A DNA stretch of 64,000 nt. Origin: Symbiodinium sp. CCMP2592 (taxonomy: Eukaryota > Sar > Dinophyceae > Suessiales > Symbiodiniaceae). The DNA is taken from positions 124,001 through 188,000 of the forward strand of contig CAJNDT010000502.1 of NCBI GenBank assembly GCA_905221615.1, in the 5' to 3' direction. The position numbers were made by a program, and so were the translations under genes. Under the pieces are notes generated by a model. The model searched no databases, was not told the origin of the DNA, and saw only the letters and a program-made list of their open reading frames with translations. Positions 1-9,984 of the stretch are shown piece after piece (positions within the stretch are counted from its first letter, which is position 1; the number at the start of each line of letters is the position of its first letter).

Positions 1-2070
1 TGGATTAGGTTCAATGGCTTCGGACGGCGAGTGGACAAGGGCTTGCTGGCCGAGGCGGGCTGCGATCCTTCGGTGCCGCACAGGGCCTGTTTACGGGTTC
101 TGGGGATGGGCGATGTTAACGGGTGTGCCATAGCTCAAGCGACGCACGAGGCTGTGCTTCGTAGTGAGGGTCTGCTCTCACCTGACAGTACCTTGGTTTA
201 TGGCGAGCCAGTTCCTCGTGGGCGGATTTGGCAAGGCGCTTATTTAGACGACTTGTTGATTGCTTACAAGGTGTTGTTGGAACATGCGACCCCCTTGGAC
301 GGCATCTTCGTGCCACCCGAGCCTTTGCCTGAGGACCCGGATGTTGTCTTGACTGCGGCCGCGGAGCGAGCCTATCACAAGGCCAACCTGAGCCGTGCTG
401 AGCATAAAGCTTTTCGTTGTGCTACGCAGTTCAAGGCCTGGGGCGCAGAGATTGATGGGGTGCAAGGGCGCGCAGGAGCTCCACTAGAAGTGCGTAGGCA
501 AGTGTGGCAGATTCTCCGGAAGATTGTCAACCTCGGTTTTTGCACGAAGGAAATTTTGCAGAGGGTCCTCGGGTTCGTGTGCTTCATTTTCCAGTACAGG
601 CGCGAGTTCTACAGTTTGCAGCACCACGTCTATAGGTACATAGAGGGCATGAAGAGTGAGCGCTGGGTCCGGCTGCCGAACCACATCGTTGACGAACTTA
701 GGTCAATTGCTCTGCACCTCCCGTTTGCAGTCTGGCACATGCGGAAGGAGATCAGCTCGGAACTCATTGCAACCGATGCTACACCCACTAGTGGTGGAGC
801 CACCTCGGCTAAGATTTCACCTGATTTGGCCCAGGAGCTTTGGCGGCGATCAGAGGTACGCGGGTCCCCGGTGCGATTGGATCGCGCTGAAGACTTTGCC
901 GCGAGTGCCTCAATGCCTAAGGAGCCCAGCAAGTTCGCCAGTTCGCTATGTGAGTGTTTGAGGTGGCGAGTGATCGCCAGCTACACGTTTCGCCAGACCT
1001 CTCACATCAATCTTCAGGAGTTGAGAGCTTTCAAGCGGGAAGTGTGTCGGATAGCCAGCACGTTTTCTCAGCGGGGCAGGGTCCAGCTCTTTGTCAATGA
1101 TTCCAACGTCACCGTGGGGGCCGTGGCAAAAGGGCGTTCATCTTCTTTCAAAGTGAATGGCTTGCTAAGAACGTTGGTTCCCTATCTGCTGTTTGGCGAC
1201 GTGACCGTCGCTTTGCTCTGGACTGAGACTCAGTCCAACCCGGCAGACCACCCATCACGCTTTTCTTCACTGCCTGCGCCTAGGGTGCCCCCGGCGTGGA
1301 TGCACTCGTTTGGACTGCCAGGTGATGCTCCTTGGGGGCTCGAGATCTTCGGTGGCAAGGCGCGCTTGACCCAGGCGCACGAGGCTGCGGGCTTCCCCAT
1401 GCACCCGGCTATCGAGCCCTCGACAGGATTGGGCGTCTTTGACCCGGCCATCGAGGGCATGTTGGCGGCAGGCCTCGTGCAGTGGATCTGGTTGGAGCCT
1501 CCAGCGTCGTCCTTCTCTCCCCTTCGAAACCTTTGTGTGACAGGACCACATCGACCTGCGGACTGCCCGGAAGGAGATGAGCGTCGGCCTGAGGTCAGGA
1601 AGGGGAATGCACTGTGGAGCCGCGCGCTCTACCTCGCTCACTTTGCGGACCAGGTCGGTGCCTTCTTCGTTCTGGAGCACCCGGCCTCGTCGAGAGCCTG
1701 GCTTCTGCCAGAGACCCAGAAATTGTGTGCGAGAGGTGATGTGTCGGTGCAAGTCGTTCATTGGTGTGCGTATGGTGTTTCCAACCCCCCCATTCTCGGG
1801 CCGAGAAGGGGGGGGTTGCCTTGGCCTGTGGGGGAGCCTGCACCCACAAAGAGGGCCTCAAAGCTGTGCTTCACGTTGCCTTGGATGCATTATGATGGGG
1901 TGCTCAGAACCTGCCGGGGAAATCATCAACATGCCGTGCCCACTCAAAACCTACCGGCTCGAGGTGGGGGAGGGCATCCGCTAAAGTTCTGTGAAGCTCT
2001 CGTTGAAGCCCTCGGGGTATGGGTTCATGGCGCCGCGACTTCGGGACGCGGTGCTGAGCCAGGACTATAA
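1..2070 (+). CDS. Retrotransposon RT / RNase H / methyltransferase-like polyprotein (5' partial)
   Basis: The frame is open from base 1, so the N-terminus is missing; residues are counted from the codon at 31. A G-M-G-D-V-N...A-Q block followed by Y-L-D-D (about 71-74) is the reverse-transcriptase active-site region. An RNase H domain follows: T-D-A near 249, Q-E-L near 330, V-N-D-S near 356 and A-D-H-P-S-R near 405. The C-terminal third has a Rossmann-like motif L-E-I-F-G-G (about 437), E-P-P-A-S-S-F (about 489) and L-E-H-P-A-S-S (about 549), in the place where DIRS elements carry a methyltransferase. The cysteine expected in a P-C-S-S type motif is alanine here. The last 44 bases overlap the recombinase gene counted from its first ATG. 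RT/RH is sure; the methyltransferase reading is inferred from motifs. Confidence 0.85.
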   Translation, partial: WIRFNGFGRRVDKGLLAEAGCDPSVPHRACLRVLGMGDVNGCAIAQATHEAVLRSEGLLSPDSTLVYGEPVPRGRIWQGAYLDDLLIAYKVLLEHATPLDGIFVPPEPLPEDPDVVLTAAAERAYHKANLSRAEHKAFRCATQFKAWGAEIDGVQGRAGAPLEVRRQVWQILRKIVNLGFCTKEILQRVLGFVCFIFQYRREFYSLQHHVYRYIEGMKSERWVRLPNHIVDELRSIALHLPFAVWHMRKEISSELIATDATPTSGGATSAKISPDLAQELWRRSEVRGSPVRLDRAEDFAASASMPKEPSKFASSLCECLRWRVIASYTFRQTSHINLQELRAFKREVCRIASTFSQRGRVQLFVNDSNVTVGAVAKGRSSSFKVNGLLRTLVPYLLFGDVTVALLWTETQSNPADHPSRFSSLPAPRVPPAWMHSFGLPGDAPWGLEIFGGKARLTQAHEAAGFPMHPAIEPSTGLGVFDPAIEGMLAAGLVQWIWLEPPASSFSPLRNLCVTGPHRPADCPEGDERRPEVRKGNALWSRALYLAHFADQVGAFFVLEHPASSRAWLLPETQKLCARGDVSVQVVHWCAYGVSNPPILGPRRGGLPWPVGEPAPTKRASKLCFTLPWMHYDGVLRTCRGNHQHAVPTQNLPARGGGGHPLKFCEALVEALGVWVHGAATSGRGAEPGL

Positions 2071-3010
2071 ACGTCGACTACGGGAGGCGGCCGCCGACCT
2101 GTTCAACCGTGTGGGGCGATGTGGTGGGAAACTCTATCGCACTTCGCCTCCCAGGGTGATCGATCGATGGCTCGAGAAGGCTGTGGAACATGCGCATCGC
2201 AGTGGGGAACGGTTGTACTATGTCACGCTTGGAGTGCTAGGGTTGCAGAGATTGTGGAGAGTTTCAGGAGCGACGTTGCCGGGCACGTGGTCGGCTTTGA
2301 AGGCATGGAGGCACCTGGCACCTAGTCAATCGAGATTGCCGATCACATTGTACACATTGCAATCGTTTTTGCTAGTGTGCCTTGCCAAGGGTTTCCAGGC
2401 CCGAGGCCGTGCACGGTATTTGTGGTGGAGTGTCATGGTGGGCTCGTGGCTGAGTTTTAGTGCCTTGCTACGACCGGGTGAAGTGTATAACCTTCGGTTC
2501 GAGGATGTCACGTTACCAATGGACGGCGCAGCCGGCATGGATTCACCGGGAATGGTGCTAGTGATTCGTAGACCAAAAACTCGCCGGGTTTACAAAACCC
2601 AGTTCGTGCTGGTGAAAGACGATGGGGTGATCCAGTGGATGCGATGGTGGCGTGATGGCCATCAGCGGGGAAAGCGGCTGTTTCCTTGGGAGAGGCACCA
2701 GTGGGCGGCAGTTTTCAAGTCTGGTTTCGAGGCTCTCGACCTCGCCGGTGTAGGTTTTACGCCAGCATCTATGAGGGCAGGAGGGGCCACACATGTTTTC
2801 CGCGAAAAGGAAAACCTCGCGGCCCTCCAATACATGGGCCGGTGGTCAAAGGCCAGCACCTTACGTCACTACTTGCACGATGCGTTTTCCATGTACACGG
2901 CTATGAACTTCACTGATCGTGCTGTCGAGCTTCAGCACATGGTGCACCAGCATGCTCAACGACTGCATGCGCCGCCGCCGGCTCGATTGCTAGATCTGCT
3001 TTCGTCATGA
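2027..3010 (+). CDS. Tyrosine recombinase (YR integrase) of the retrotransposon
   Basis: This 327-residue protein should integrate the circular DNA copy of the element through a 3'-phosphotyrosine intermediate. The catalytic set is visible: Arg I in L-L-R-P-G-E (about 148), Lys in R-R-P-K-T-R-R (about 183), Arg II in S-M-R-A-G-G-A-T-H (about 250), R-W (272-273) and the nucleophile in L-R-H-Y-L-H-D (Tyr 282). The S-M-R-A-G-G-A-T block in place of the H-x-L-R of phage integrases is typical of DIRS-type recombinases. The start chosen is the first in-frame ATG; the frame is open further upstream inside the polyprotein, so a fusion or an earlier start is possible. It lies in a different frame from the polyprotein, an arrangement known from DIRS elements. 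Confidence 0.9.
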   Translation: MAPRLRDAVLSQDYKRRLREAAADLFNRVGRCGGKLYRTSPPRVIDRWLEKAVEHAHRSGERLYYVTLGVLGLQRLWRVSGATLPGTWSALKAWRHLAPSQSRLPITLYTLQSFLLVCLAKGFQARGRARYLWWSVMVGSWLSFSALLRPGEVYNLRFEDVTLPMDGAAGMDSPGMVLVIRRPKTRRVYKTQFVLVKDDGVIQWMRWWRDGHQRGKRLFPWERHQWAAVFKSGFEALDLAGVGFTPASMRAGGATHVFREKENLAALQYMGRWSKASTLRHYLHDAFSMYTAMNFTDRAVELQHMVHQHAQRLHAPPPARLLDLLSS

Positions 3011-3112
3011 CCGAGCGGGTGGTGCTTGCCTTGCGGGAGCTTGCGGACGCCCTTGAAGAGCTGCAGGTGGAGTCTCCGTGGTTGTGACCAGCGTGGGCTT
3101 GTTCCGTGGCCA

Positions 3113-3979
3113 ATGGAAAACATTGGAAGCGAGCCTCGTCGGCGGCCGATCATCCGGCTCGAGCGCTCGCGTGCCGCTCCCCATGCTGCGGTTGTGAGTG
3201 GGCCGTCACGGGCAGCGGAGTGCCTGCGAACGGCGATGACACAGGCGGCCACTGCCCTGGGCAATGAGGAGATTGCTCAAGGCCTGACTGCAGCGGAGGT
3301 GCTAGCAAACAACGACAGTACACAGTCGGCGGCTCGTTGGCGCTCAGGGCCAGAAGGACGGCGGCTGACTGCCGTTTTGGCCCGACTTAGCCAAGGGTTA
3401 GCCTCGGTGTTTCCCAGTTTTGGTTCAACTGGTGGTGCTGCCGAACCTCCAGCCGAACCTTTGCGTCCAGTTCATGCTCGGCCACTACGTGGAGGTGTGG
3501 ATGGAAACGAGGCAACTTCGGCTAGGCCTCAGCATCGACGGCTGCTCGGAATGCTTATGAGCCGCCTGAATATGAAGACTCTGGGCCTGCTGCTACTGGT
3601 GGTCATGTTCCCACGACTCCTTGCCTTTCTAATAGCGATGTTCGTGAGGGTAGTGGCAAGCCTCCTGATGCGTCTGAGTGGTAGCATCATGAAGGAGCTG
3701 CTCACGCAAATGGCTTTGCTGGCAGCTGACCTGGAGTCCCAGATCATTGAATGGTTGTATAACGCCTGGGTGGAATCCCAGGTGCCGGCGGCAGCAGTCG
3801 TGCCGCTGTCATCGCCACAGTCCGTGCAGCCCTCCGCGGAGCTCGGCCCGCCTCAGACCGTGACGGTTGCCCTCCCGACCCGGCCCGTGGACTACCTCAC
3901 GCTGTTTTTGTTGCTCCTTCAGGTGCTTCGCAGCTGGCCCAGTGGGTGGGTTGGGTGGTTCAGGCCGCAGCTTGGTTGA
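3113..3979 (+). CDS. Retrotransposon-associated putative membrane protein, unknown
   Basis: I do not recognise this 288-residue frame. It begins at the first ATG about 100 bases after the recombinase stop and runs into the first copy of the terminal direct repeat, so its last residues are encoded by the repeat. The N-terminal half is Arg/Ala/Pro-rich and looks disordered. About residues 155-190 form one or two hydrophobic stretches (L-G-L-L-L-L-V-V-M-F and following) able to span a membrane, and a second hydrophobic run, L-F-L-L-L-L-Q, lies near the C-terminus. A gag or envelope-like role is conceivable but nothing in the sequence shows it. It could also be a chance frame in GC-rich DNA. Confidence 0.45.
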   Translation: MENIGSEPRRRPIIRLERSRAAPHAAVVSGPSRAAECLRTAMTQAATALGNEEIAQGLTAAEVLANNDSTQSAARWRSGPEGRRLTAVLARLSQGLASVFPSFGSTGGAAEPPAEPLRPVHARPLRGGVDGNEATSARPQHRRLLGMLMSRLNMKTLGLLLLVVMFPRLLAFLIAMFVRVVASLLMRLSGSIMKELLTQMALLAADLESQIIEWLYNAWVESQVPAAAVVPLSSPQSVQPSAELGPPQTVTVALPTRPVDYLTLFLLLLQVLRSWPSGWVGWFRPQLG

Positions 3980-4139
3980 CATCATGCTGCGGGTACGTTT
4001 CGCCTTCGGCTCCACTTGTACACTCTCGGATGCCTTCGGCTTTTCTGCACATCTCGATTGGTGCGGCCCGCGAAGAAAACAGGTGCTTCTTTCGGCAGCT
4101 TTCGGCAGAGCAAGGTGACCAATCAAGCCGGCAGGAATT
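3954..4139 (+). repeat. Retrotransposon 3' direct repeat, copy 1
   Basis: This 186-bp block is repeated, by eye without a difference, 385 bp downstream. Its position after the recombinase fits the split direct repeats (B1-A2-B2 order) of Ngaro/PAT-type elements, in which it would serve as a template for rebuilding the ends. Confidence 0.85.
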
Positions 4140-4267
4140 GGAAATCAGCATTCCTGACTTTGTGTTCCTGATCCACAGGTTGATCGGACAAGCATGTGCA
4201 TCAGGATGGTCGCCGGGTCCTCTGCTCTCAAGTCTTTTGTTCAGGATCCACCACCACCCCGCCACCT

Positions 4268-4339
4268 CAGGCCGCAGCTTGGTTGACATCATGCTGCGGG
4301 TACGTTTCGCGTTCGGCTCCACTTGTACACTCTCGGATG
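4268..4339 (+). repeat. Partial third copy of the retrotransposon direct repeat
   Basis: The first ~72 bp of the 186-bp repeat recur here with a single C-to-G change and stop at CTCGGATG, directly before the second full copy. Confidence 0.85.
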
Positions 4340-4524
4340 GTGGTTCAGGCCGCAGCTTGGTTGACATCATGCTGCGGGTACGTTTCGCCTTCGGCTCCAC
4401 TTGTACACTCTCGGATGCCTTCGGCTTTTCTGCACATCTCGATTGGTGCGGCCCGCGAAGAAAACAGGTGCTTCTTTCGGCAGCTTTCGGCAGAGCAAGG
4501 TGACCAATCAAGCCGGCAGGAATT
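4339..4524 (+). repeat. Retrotransposon 3' direct repeat, copy 2 (right end)
   Basis: Second copy of the 186-bp block. It ends in GCAGGAATT and is followed at once by AGGGTTTAGGGTTTGGGG, so this is taken as the right boundary of the element. Confidence 0.85.
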
Positions 4525-4776
4525 AGGGTTTAGGGTTTGGGGTAGTTGACAGTATCGTCTTCGCACCATCCCAACACCCAAAGGCCGTTTAATGAACCCT
4601 ATGAAGCGCTACGTATGACCGTATGAGGCGCTTATAACGTGCCTATAGCACCCTTACCACACGGCAACACCTGCAAAATCCTGTTCCAATTATTGCAACC
4701 CTGACGACGGTAAAACTCCAGAACCCTAGGTCCTAAAACCCCAAACCGTAAACCCTAAACCCACGAACTCCAGAAC

Positions 4777-4880
4777 CCAGAGAGCCCACCCCTTAAATAA
4801 GGAATATACCTTAAACTATAAGGGGGTTCATATTCTGATTTAAGCTATATTCCTTAATTAAGGGCTATTGGGCTCTGCGG
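4777..4880. repeat. Foldback element, family F7
   Basis: The arms read CCCAGAGAGCCCA...CCTTAAATAAGGAATATA and the complement, around an AT-rich centre; it looks like a MITE. Confidence 0.75.
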
Positions 4881-5122
4881 GGAACCCTAAACCCTAAAAC
4901 CTTAAAGGTTAAGGAGCCCTATCCCCGGGCCTTCGAGGACTTCGAGGGCACTCTGCCCTCGGTGCTCCGGAGCGCGCTGCTCCCGAGCTTCGGGGAGGTG
5001 GCCGAGGCGGCTTTAAAGAAACTAGATTCTAGTTACTTGAAGACAATTGGCCCGAAAGCATCATTAGCGAAGCGTTTTGCGATACGTCATAGAATCCAGT
5101 GCGTAGAATCATAGAGTCAGAG

Positions 5123-5375
5123 AGTGAAATGCATAAAGTCATCAAGTACATATTAATGCCGAGATCGATGTACTTGACTTTATGTATTTCACTATATGTA
5201 CCTCACTTTGCGTACTTCACTCCATGTTGTCAGAGCTCTCGAATCAGTGCATAAACTCAAGTACATGAAGTCAACTGCATACGGTGAAGTGCATAGAGTC
5301 AAGTGCATAGTCCAGTGCATAGAGTCAAGTCCATAGAGTCAAATAGTCCAATGCATAGATGCATAGAGTCCCCCA
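5123..5375. repeat. CATAGAGTCA-type degenerate array with a hairpin
   Basis: 5123-5193 is an imperfect palindrome of AGTGAAATGCATAAAGTCA with its complement. From 5264 the word CATAGAGTCAAGTGCATAG is repeated loosely in one orientation. Confidence 0.65.
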
Positions 5376-5636
5376 GGTTAAACCGATTTTTGTATACGAA
5401 CTTTAATACTGGAGGTGTCTCTTTTGGGCTGGCGTCAAATTTCCGGTTCAAGGGTCCCCAAACCTCAAGTTTTTCTTGAATGATTGAAACAAACGAAAAT
5501 CTCGAGGTTTATTGGTTTACTATTGGTGAACCAATGCCTATAAACCCTAAACCTTAAGCCCTAAACCTTAAAGCAGTAAACCCTAAACCTTCAGCCTTAA
5601 ACAAGTAGGCCCTAAACCCTAAACCCTAAAGAGTCA

Positions 5637-5990
5637 TAGAGTCAAGTGTACATGTACATAGAGTCATATTAGTCTAGTCCAGTCCAGTGCATAAAGTCAA
5701 ACACATAAGTCAGGTACACAGGTACATAGAGTCATAGAGTCAAGTACATCTTCACTCTGTGTACTATGCACTTGACTCTATGTACTTCACTCTATGTACT
5801 ATGCACGTAACTCGATGTACTCCATTCACTTTATGTACTATGCACGTAACTCGATGCACTTCACTCCATGTGCTATGCGCTTGACTCTATGTACTTCACT
5901 CTATGTACCATGCACGTAACTCGATGTACTCCACTCACTCTATGTACTATGCACTTGACTCCATGTACTTCACTTTATGTACTTCTCTCC
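5637..5990. repeat. Head-to-head TAGAGTCA / TGACTCTA array
   Basis: Up to about 5755 the word is CATAGAGTCAAGTACAT. From there to 5990 its complement (ATGTACTTGACTCTATG type) is repeated about every 30 bases, so the whole could fold on itself. Confidence 0.7.
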
Positions 5991-6017
5991 CGAGCACCGC
6001 AAAGCACCGCAAAAATA

Positions 6018-6472
6018 GTACGTAACTTTCCCACACGTTCGTACACTCGACCACACGAACCCCTGGGAAGGGTTGCGCGTGGCGCCTAAAAGTTGTAACT
6101 TTCCCACACGTTCGTGCGCTCGACCACACGAATCCCTGTGAAGGGTTGCGAATGGCGCCTACGAGCCCTGAAAAGTAGTAACTTTACCACACGTTTGGGC
6201 ACTCGACAACGCCAATCCCTGTGAAGGGTTGCGAATGGCACCTAAGAGCGCCGAAAAGTAGTAAGTTTCCCACACGTTTGGGCACTCGACCACGCCAATC
6301 CCTGTGAAGGGTTTGCGAATGGCGCCTAACAGCGCCGAAAAGTAGTAACTTTCCCACACGTTTGGGCACTCGACCACGCCAATCCCTGTGAAGGGTTGCG
6401 CGTGGCGCCTAAGAGTTGTGACTTTCCCACACGTTTGGGCACTCGACCGGGCCAATCCCTGTGACGGGTTGC
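6018..6472. repeat. Tandem array, unit about 73-84 bp, six copies
   Basis: Each unit contains TAACTTTCCCACACGTTTGG, CACTCGACCACGCC, AATCCCTGTGAAGGGTTGC and a GGCGCC box. Copies begin near 6023, 6095, 6179, 6263, 6347 and 6420. Confidence 0.85.
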
Positions 6473-6544
6473 GTTCCCGATCGATGACGACGGTGCCACC
6501 CTGACTTTAGAAAGAGAGATTATATACCGAGATGTAGATAAGTC

Positions 6545-6860
6545 GGATAGAGTCAAAAGCACAGAGTCATAGAGTCACAGAGTCAGAGTGTCATAGAGTC
6601 ATAGAGTCATAGAGTCATAGGGTCATAGAGTCATAGCGTCATAGAATCATAGAATGAGAGAGTCAGAGTGAGATAGAGTCATGGAGTCATCTATGTACCA
6701 TGCACTTGACTCGATGTAGTTCACTCTATGCACTATGCACTTCACTCGATGCACATCCCTCTATGTACTTCACTCTATGTACTATGCACTTCACTCTATG
6801 TACTATGCACTATGCATTTCACTCGATGTACTTCACTCTATGTACTTCTCTCAAGGGCTT
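6545..6860. repeat. Second head-to-head TAGAGTCA / CTATGTAC array
   Basis: AGAGTCAT is repeated up to about 6690, followed by the complementary type (CTATGTACTATGCACTTCA) up to 6860. It mirrors the array at 5637-5990 on the other side of the 84-bp tandem array. Confidence 0.7.
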
Positions 6861-7095
6861 CGCACGGAAGAACCCTTCGCGATGCTTTCGGGAAAAGAAG
6901 AGACAAAGAACATCCGAAAAAATAGGGGTTTTTGGGGTTTTGGGGTTTAGGGCTCCTGAACCAATGATTTCCGCCAGCGACAAGAGGATGCAGCCTCGTT
7001 GCTCAGGCTCTTTTGTCTCGTGTCCCGATCCATAAATCCTGAGCGCGTAGGACCCCCAAACATTGGGCAATAAACCTTGAATCCACAGACCGCAA

Positions 7096-7175
7096 AGCCT
7101 ATACTATTTTGGGGGTTCCTTATTGTATGATAGTATAATATACCCCAAAACCCTATTCTAAATATTGCGAAGGCC
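7096..7175. repeat. Foldback element, family F8
   Basis: GCCTATACTATTTTGGGGGT and a complementary arm flank a TATAATA centre; this is a diverged copy. Confidence 0.55.
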
Positions 7176-7559
7176 CTTTTTTTCAAACGGTAGAGCTTTC
7201 TGTGGTTCTCATGCGGGGGGAGCCCGAGCCCGAGAGCTGCGAGCTCAAACCGGGACTCCCGAACTCCACGAGACGGAGAACCTCCCAGACCTTAGGACCC
7301 GAAGCCAAAAATAATCTGCATATTGAGGCCGGGTCGGTCTTTGAGATCAGAGGGCTAGGAGAAGCATTGCCGGTTCTACAAAGGGATCATCAAGACCCGT
7401 GTGAGTTTCAGTCCTAGGGGTTGAGTAGACTGGATCGTCACGCCCTGCACCAGGAAAACTTCTTTCACTATGCCCCGGGCTTACCGGACGTCGGCCGCAT
7501 ACGTACCAAGCCGCAGTGTGGGAATGCGTAGCAATGCCAGCAAATGTATAAACACGAGA

Positions 7560-7652
7560 ATGGTGGTGGTGGTGGTGGTGGTGGTGGTGGTGGTTTAGGG
7601 TTTAGGGTTTAGGGTTTAGGGGTTAGGGGTTAGGGGTTAGGGTTTAGGGTGT
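7560..7652. repeat. (TGG)n microsatellite joined to TTTAGGG run
   Basis: About eleven TGG units pass directly into TTTAGGG and TTAGGGG units. Confidence 0.9.
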
Positions 7653-8056
7653 GGTAGTAGCCATTGCAGTAGTGGCAAGTAGAGGTGAAGGCCGGCTGCT
7701 AGCAATGACAGTGAGAAACGATGGAAGTGGTAACGCTGGCAGTGACGATAACGGCAACGGCAGGAACCAGTGCACACAGTATTTGTGATATTCCTAGGTG
7801 TTTGCCAGGTTTCTCCAAGGTCTTCAGCGTTCTGTTCCTTTGTTGCGCGCTTTCATGTTGGAGCGGCTCATTTGAGACTATGATCGGGTCGCGGGCCTGG
7901 TTTTTCCATACTTCTGGAGGGCAGGGCGCGGAATCGTCGGTGTAGACTATGTCTGTGCAAACACTTCTTGACCCTAAAACCTTAACCCTAAATCGTTCAG
8001 GGTGCAGGGCCTCAGCGAGAGATCGTTCATCTCGACTATGAGGTCCCTTCATTACT

Positions 8057-8165
8057 AGGATCTCCAGTAGTACCCTTGTTCCCTTTTTGTAGTCCTAGGT
8101 TCCTTATAAAGTTACCCAATACCAAAAAGAGAGGCCTTTTTATTCTTAGGTTACTGGGTATCCTA
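8057..8165. repeat. Foldback element, family F6
   Basis: Arms AGGATCTCCAGTAGTACC and GGTTACTGGGTATCCT enclose a T-rich centre with GTAGTCCTAGGTTCC. Confidence 0.65.
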
Positions 8166-8249
8166 GTAGGGTATTACAGTCTTTGGGTATACCTGAGGCC
8201 CTAAACTCCGATCTCCAAGCCCTCAGACATGAACCCTAAACCCTAGACC

Positions 8250-8336
8250 GGGATCTATAAAGCGTCCTTTAAAGGGATCTATAGGTTGAGGGATCTATAA
8301 GGGTCCTTTAAAGGGATCTATAGGTTGAGGGATCTA
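8250..8336. repeat. Tandem GGGATCTATA repeat
   Basis: A unit of about 42 bp with GGGATCTATAA and CCTTTAAAGGGATCTATAGG is present twice. The same words recur at about 8440-8490, 49253-49305 and 57955-57975. Confidence 0.7.
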
Positions 8337-8506
8337 AGGACTCACATATTAAGGCTTTCGGGCCCTGTCAGCTCCATGAGCTCTGCTTTAAAGTAGGCCT
8401 GAAGATACGGTTGATGACATAAATCCTAGGGTTCCCTTTAAAGGGATCTATAAGGGTATCTTTAAGGGGTTCCCTTTAAAGGGATCTATAGGGGTTTTAG
8501 GGTTTA

Positions 8507-8598
8507 GGATAGAAATCCTGCATTACCTTGATGGCCCTAAACTATGGGAATTGTGGTATATTCCTTATTATGGCTCATGCAGGATTTATATCATCAAC
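8507..8598. repeat. Foldback element, family F2
   Basis: Arms GATAGAAATCCTGCAT and ATGCAGGATTTATATCATC flank an inner inverted repeat, CCATAGTTT-type. Confidence 0.8.
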
Positions 8599-9336
8599 CG
8601 TACCATGGTTATCGAGGGCGGAAGCTAAGAAGCAGGACAAGTTACAGTAACGGTGTACCATTGTAGTCCCTGTATAAGTTTACTGGAATATCCACTCAAA
8701 CCGTATGCTAATTATAAAGACCCCCATGCTAGGGTATCCAAGGTATTGCACTGCTTTGCCCATCGCAAAAACCAACACTCTTCGAGAGGCAGCTCTGCAT
8801 GAATCCCACGCCAATCTCAAACGAAGCCTGGACAAGGAGAGTGGAAACTTTGACGCGCTTCTTTGGGCGCTCTTTGCCAACAGCTCCTTTGCTCCAGTTT
8901 AGGGTTTAGGCTTCCGCATGAGCCTCGGGGTTTAGGGTTTAAGCGGGGTTGCCTGCTTGTTTAGATCTTGAAAGGTCAGGATTTGAGAATGCAGGGTTGC
9001 TTTTTCGGAAACTTCATGGTGTAGGGCTTAGGGTTTAGGGCTTAAGGTTTAGGGTTTAGGGCTTCGAAAGGTTGCTTGACTCTTGCAAAGCCAGGTTGAG
9101 ACAGACAATCCAGAGGAGAGTTTCAGCGAACTTGGGTACCACAATGTGCCCACCCAAAATAGAGGCACACGTTTTCAGGGACTCTCGATGAGGTAGCCCT
9201 TGGTCTTTGGGTTATCCCTAACACCTTCGCAACCATGTAGAAGGCCGCCAATGAACAGCCCAGGGATCGATCTTCATATTTTCTACTACAACGTACCCCC
9301 AAAACCCTCTTCTCACGATGAAGGCCCCTACTTTTT

Positions 9337-9430
9337 GATGATATAAGTCCTGCATTACCTTAAGGACCCCAAACTATGGGAATTATGGTATATTCCTTAT
9401 TATGGGTCATGCAGGATTTATATCATCAAC
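9337..9430. repeat. Foldback element, family F2
   Basis: GATGATATAAGTCCTGCA pairs with TGCAGGATTTATATCATC; the interior closely matches the other F2 copies. Confidence 0.85.
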
Positions 9431-9504
9431 TGTATGTTGCCATCTCTTGACTCGGGTCCTGGCCGGACCAGCCTGGCGAATGAAAGGGGAAAAGGAGGGA
9501 CCCT

Positions 9505-9594
9505 TAATGGTGACCCCTACCCTATAATGGGCTTTTTAATGGGTATCTAACCGCTATATTTAGGGTCTATACCTAGGGGTCCTTATTAAGGGCC
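9505..9594. repeat. Unclassified foldback element
   Basis: GGGACCCTTAATGGTGACCC pairs imperfectly with TAGGGGTCCTTATTAAGG. Confidence 0.5.
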
Positions 9595-9719
9595 CCGCCT
9601 TTTACCCTTGGATACTTCCTTACAAGCACAACCTTGGTCAAGATCCTGAACCAACCCCAAGGCCCCAATCAAACCCGACAGCAAGATTCCAAGAACGCAG
9701 GCCCGAACATCTTATTACA

Positions 9720-9772
9720 CTCTATCTATCTATCTGATTATCTGTCGCTCTATCTATATTTCTATGTATGTG
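9720..9772. repeat. (CTAT)n microsatellite
   Basis: Degenerate run of CTAT and CTGT units. Confidence 0.8.
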
Positions 9773-9873
9773 TGTAAGTTCGTGACCGATACTCCGCGCT
9801 TTCAGGCACAGACGGCACTCCGTGCTCTCGCTCGCGCTGTTTGGAGCAGGCAACTTTCCGGGGGTATATCAGC

Positions 9874-9984
9874 ATATGGGTGGTTGTCAAAATTATGGTC
9901 CGGCTTTTGGGTCCCTAGTATACTACGGCACCTATTATTTAGAGTACCCAAAAAAGGGACCTTAATCTTGACAACTACCCATAT
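9874..9984. repeat. Foldback element, family F3
   Basis: ATATGGGTGGTTGTCAAAAT and its near complement at the right end enclose a centre with GGTACC-like words. Confidence 0.85.

Larger units (their letters stand above)
1..4524 (+). mobile_element. Tyrosine-recombinase (DIRS/Ngaro-like) retrotransposon, 3' part
   Basis: The segment holds, in order, reverse transcriptase, RNase H, a methyltransferase-like domain, an overlapping tyrosine recombinase, a membrane-protein frame and a duplicated 186-bp block. Elements with this content copy through RNA and integrate with a recombinase instead of a DDE integrase. The right end is taken as 4524, where the second direct repeat stops and TTTAGGG-type DNA begins. 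The left end, with the start of the reverse transcriptase and any gag gene, lies outside the window. The recombinase keeps its catalytic residues and the frames are long and open, so the copy looks fairly young. Confidence 0.85.

Noticed and set aside
6018-6472. Evenly spaced repeats that could suggest a CRISPR array
   Set aside because: The units are directly tandem, without unique spacers, and no cas gene is present; the context is eukaryotic.
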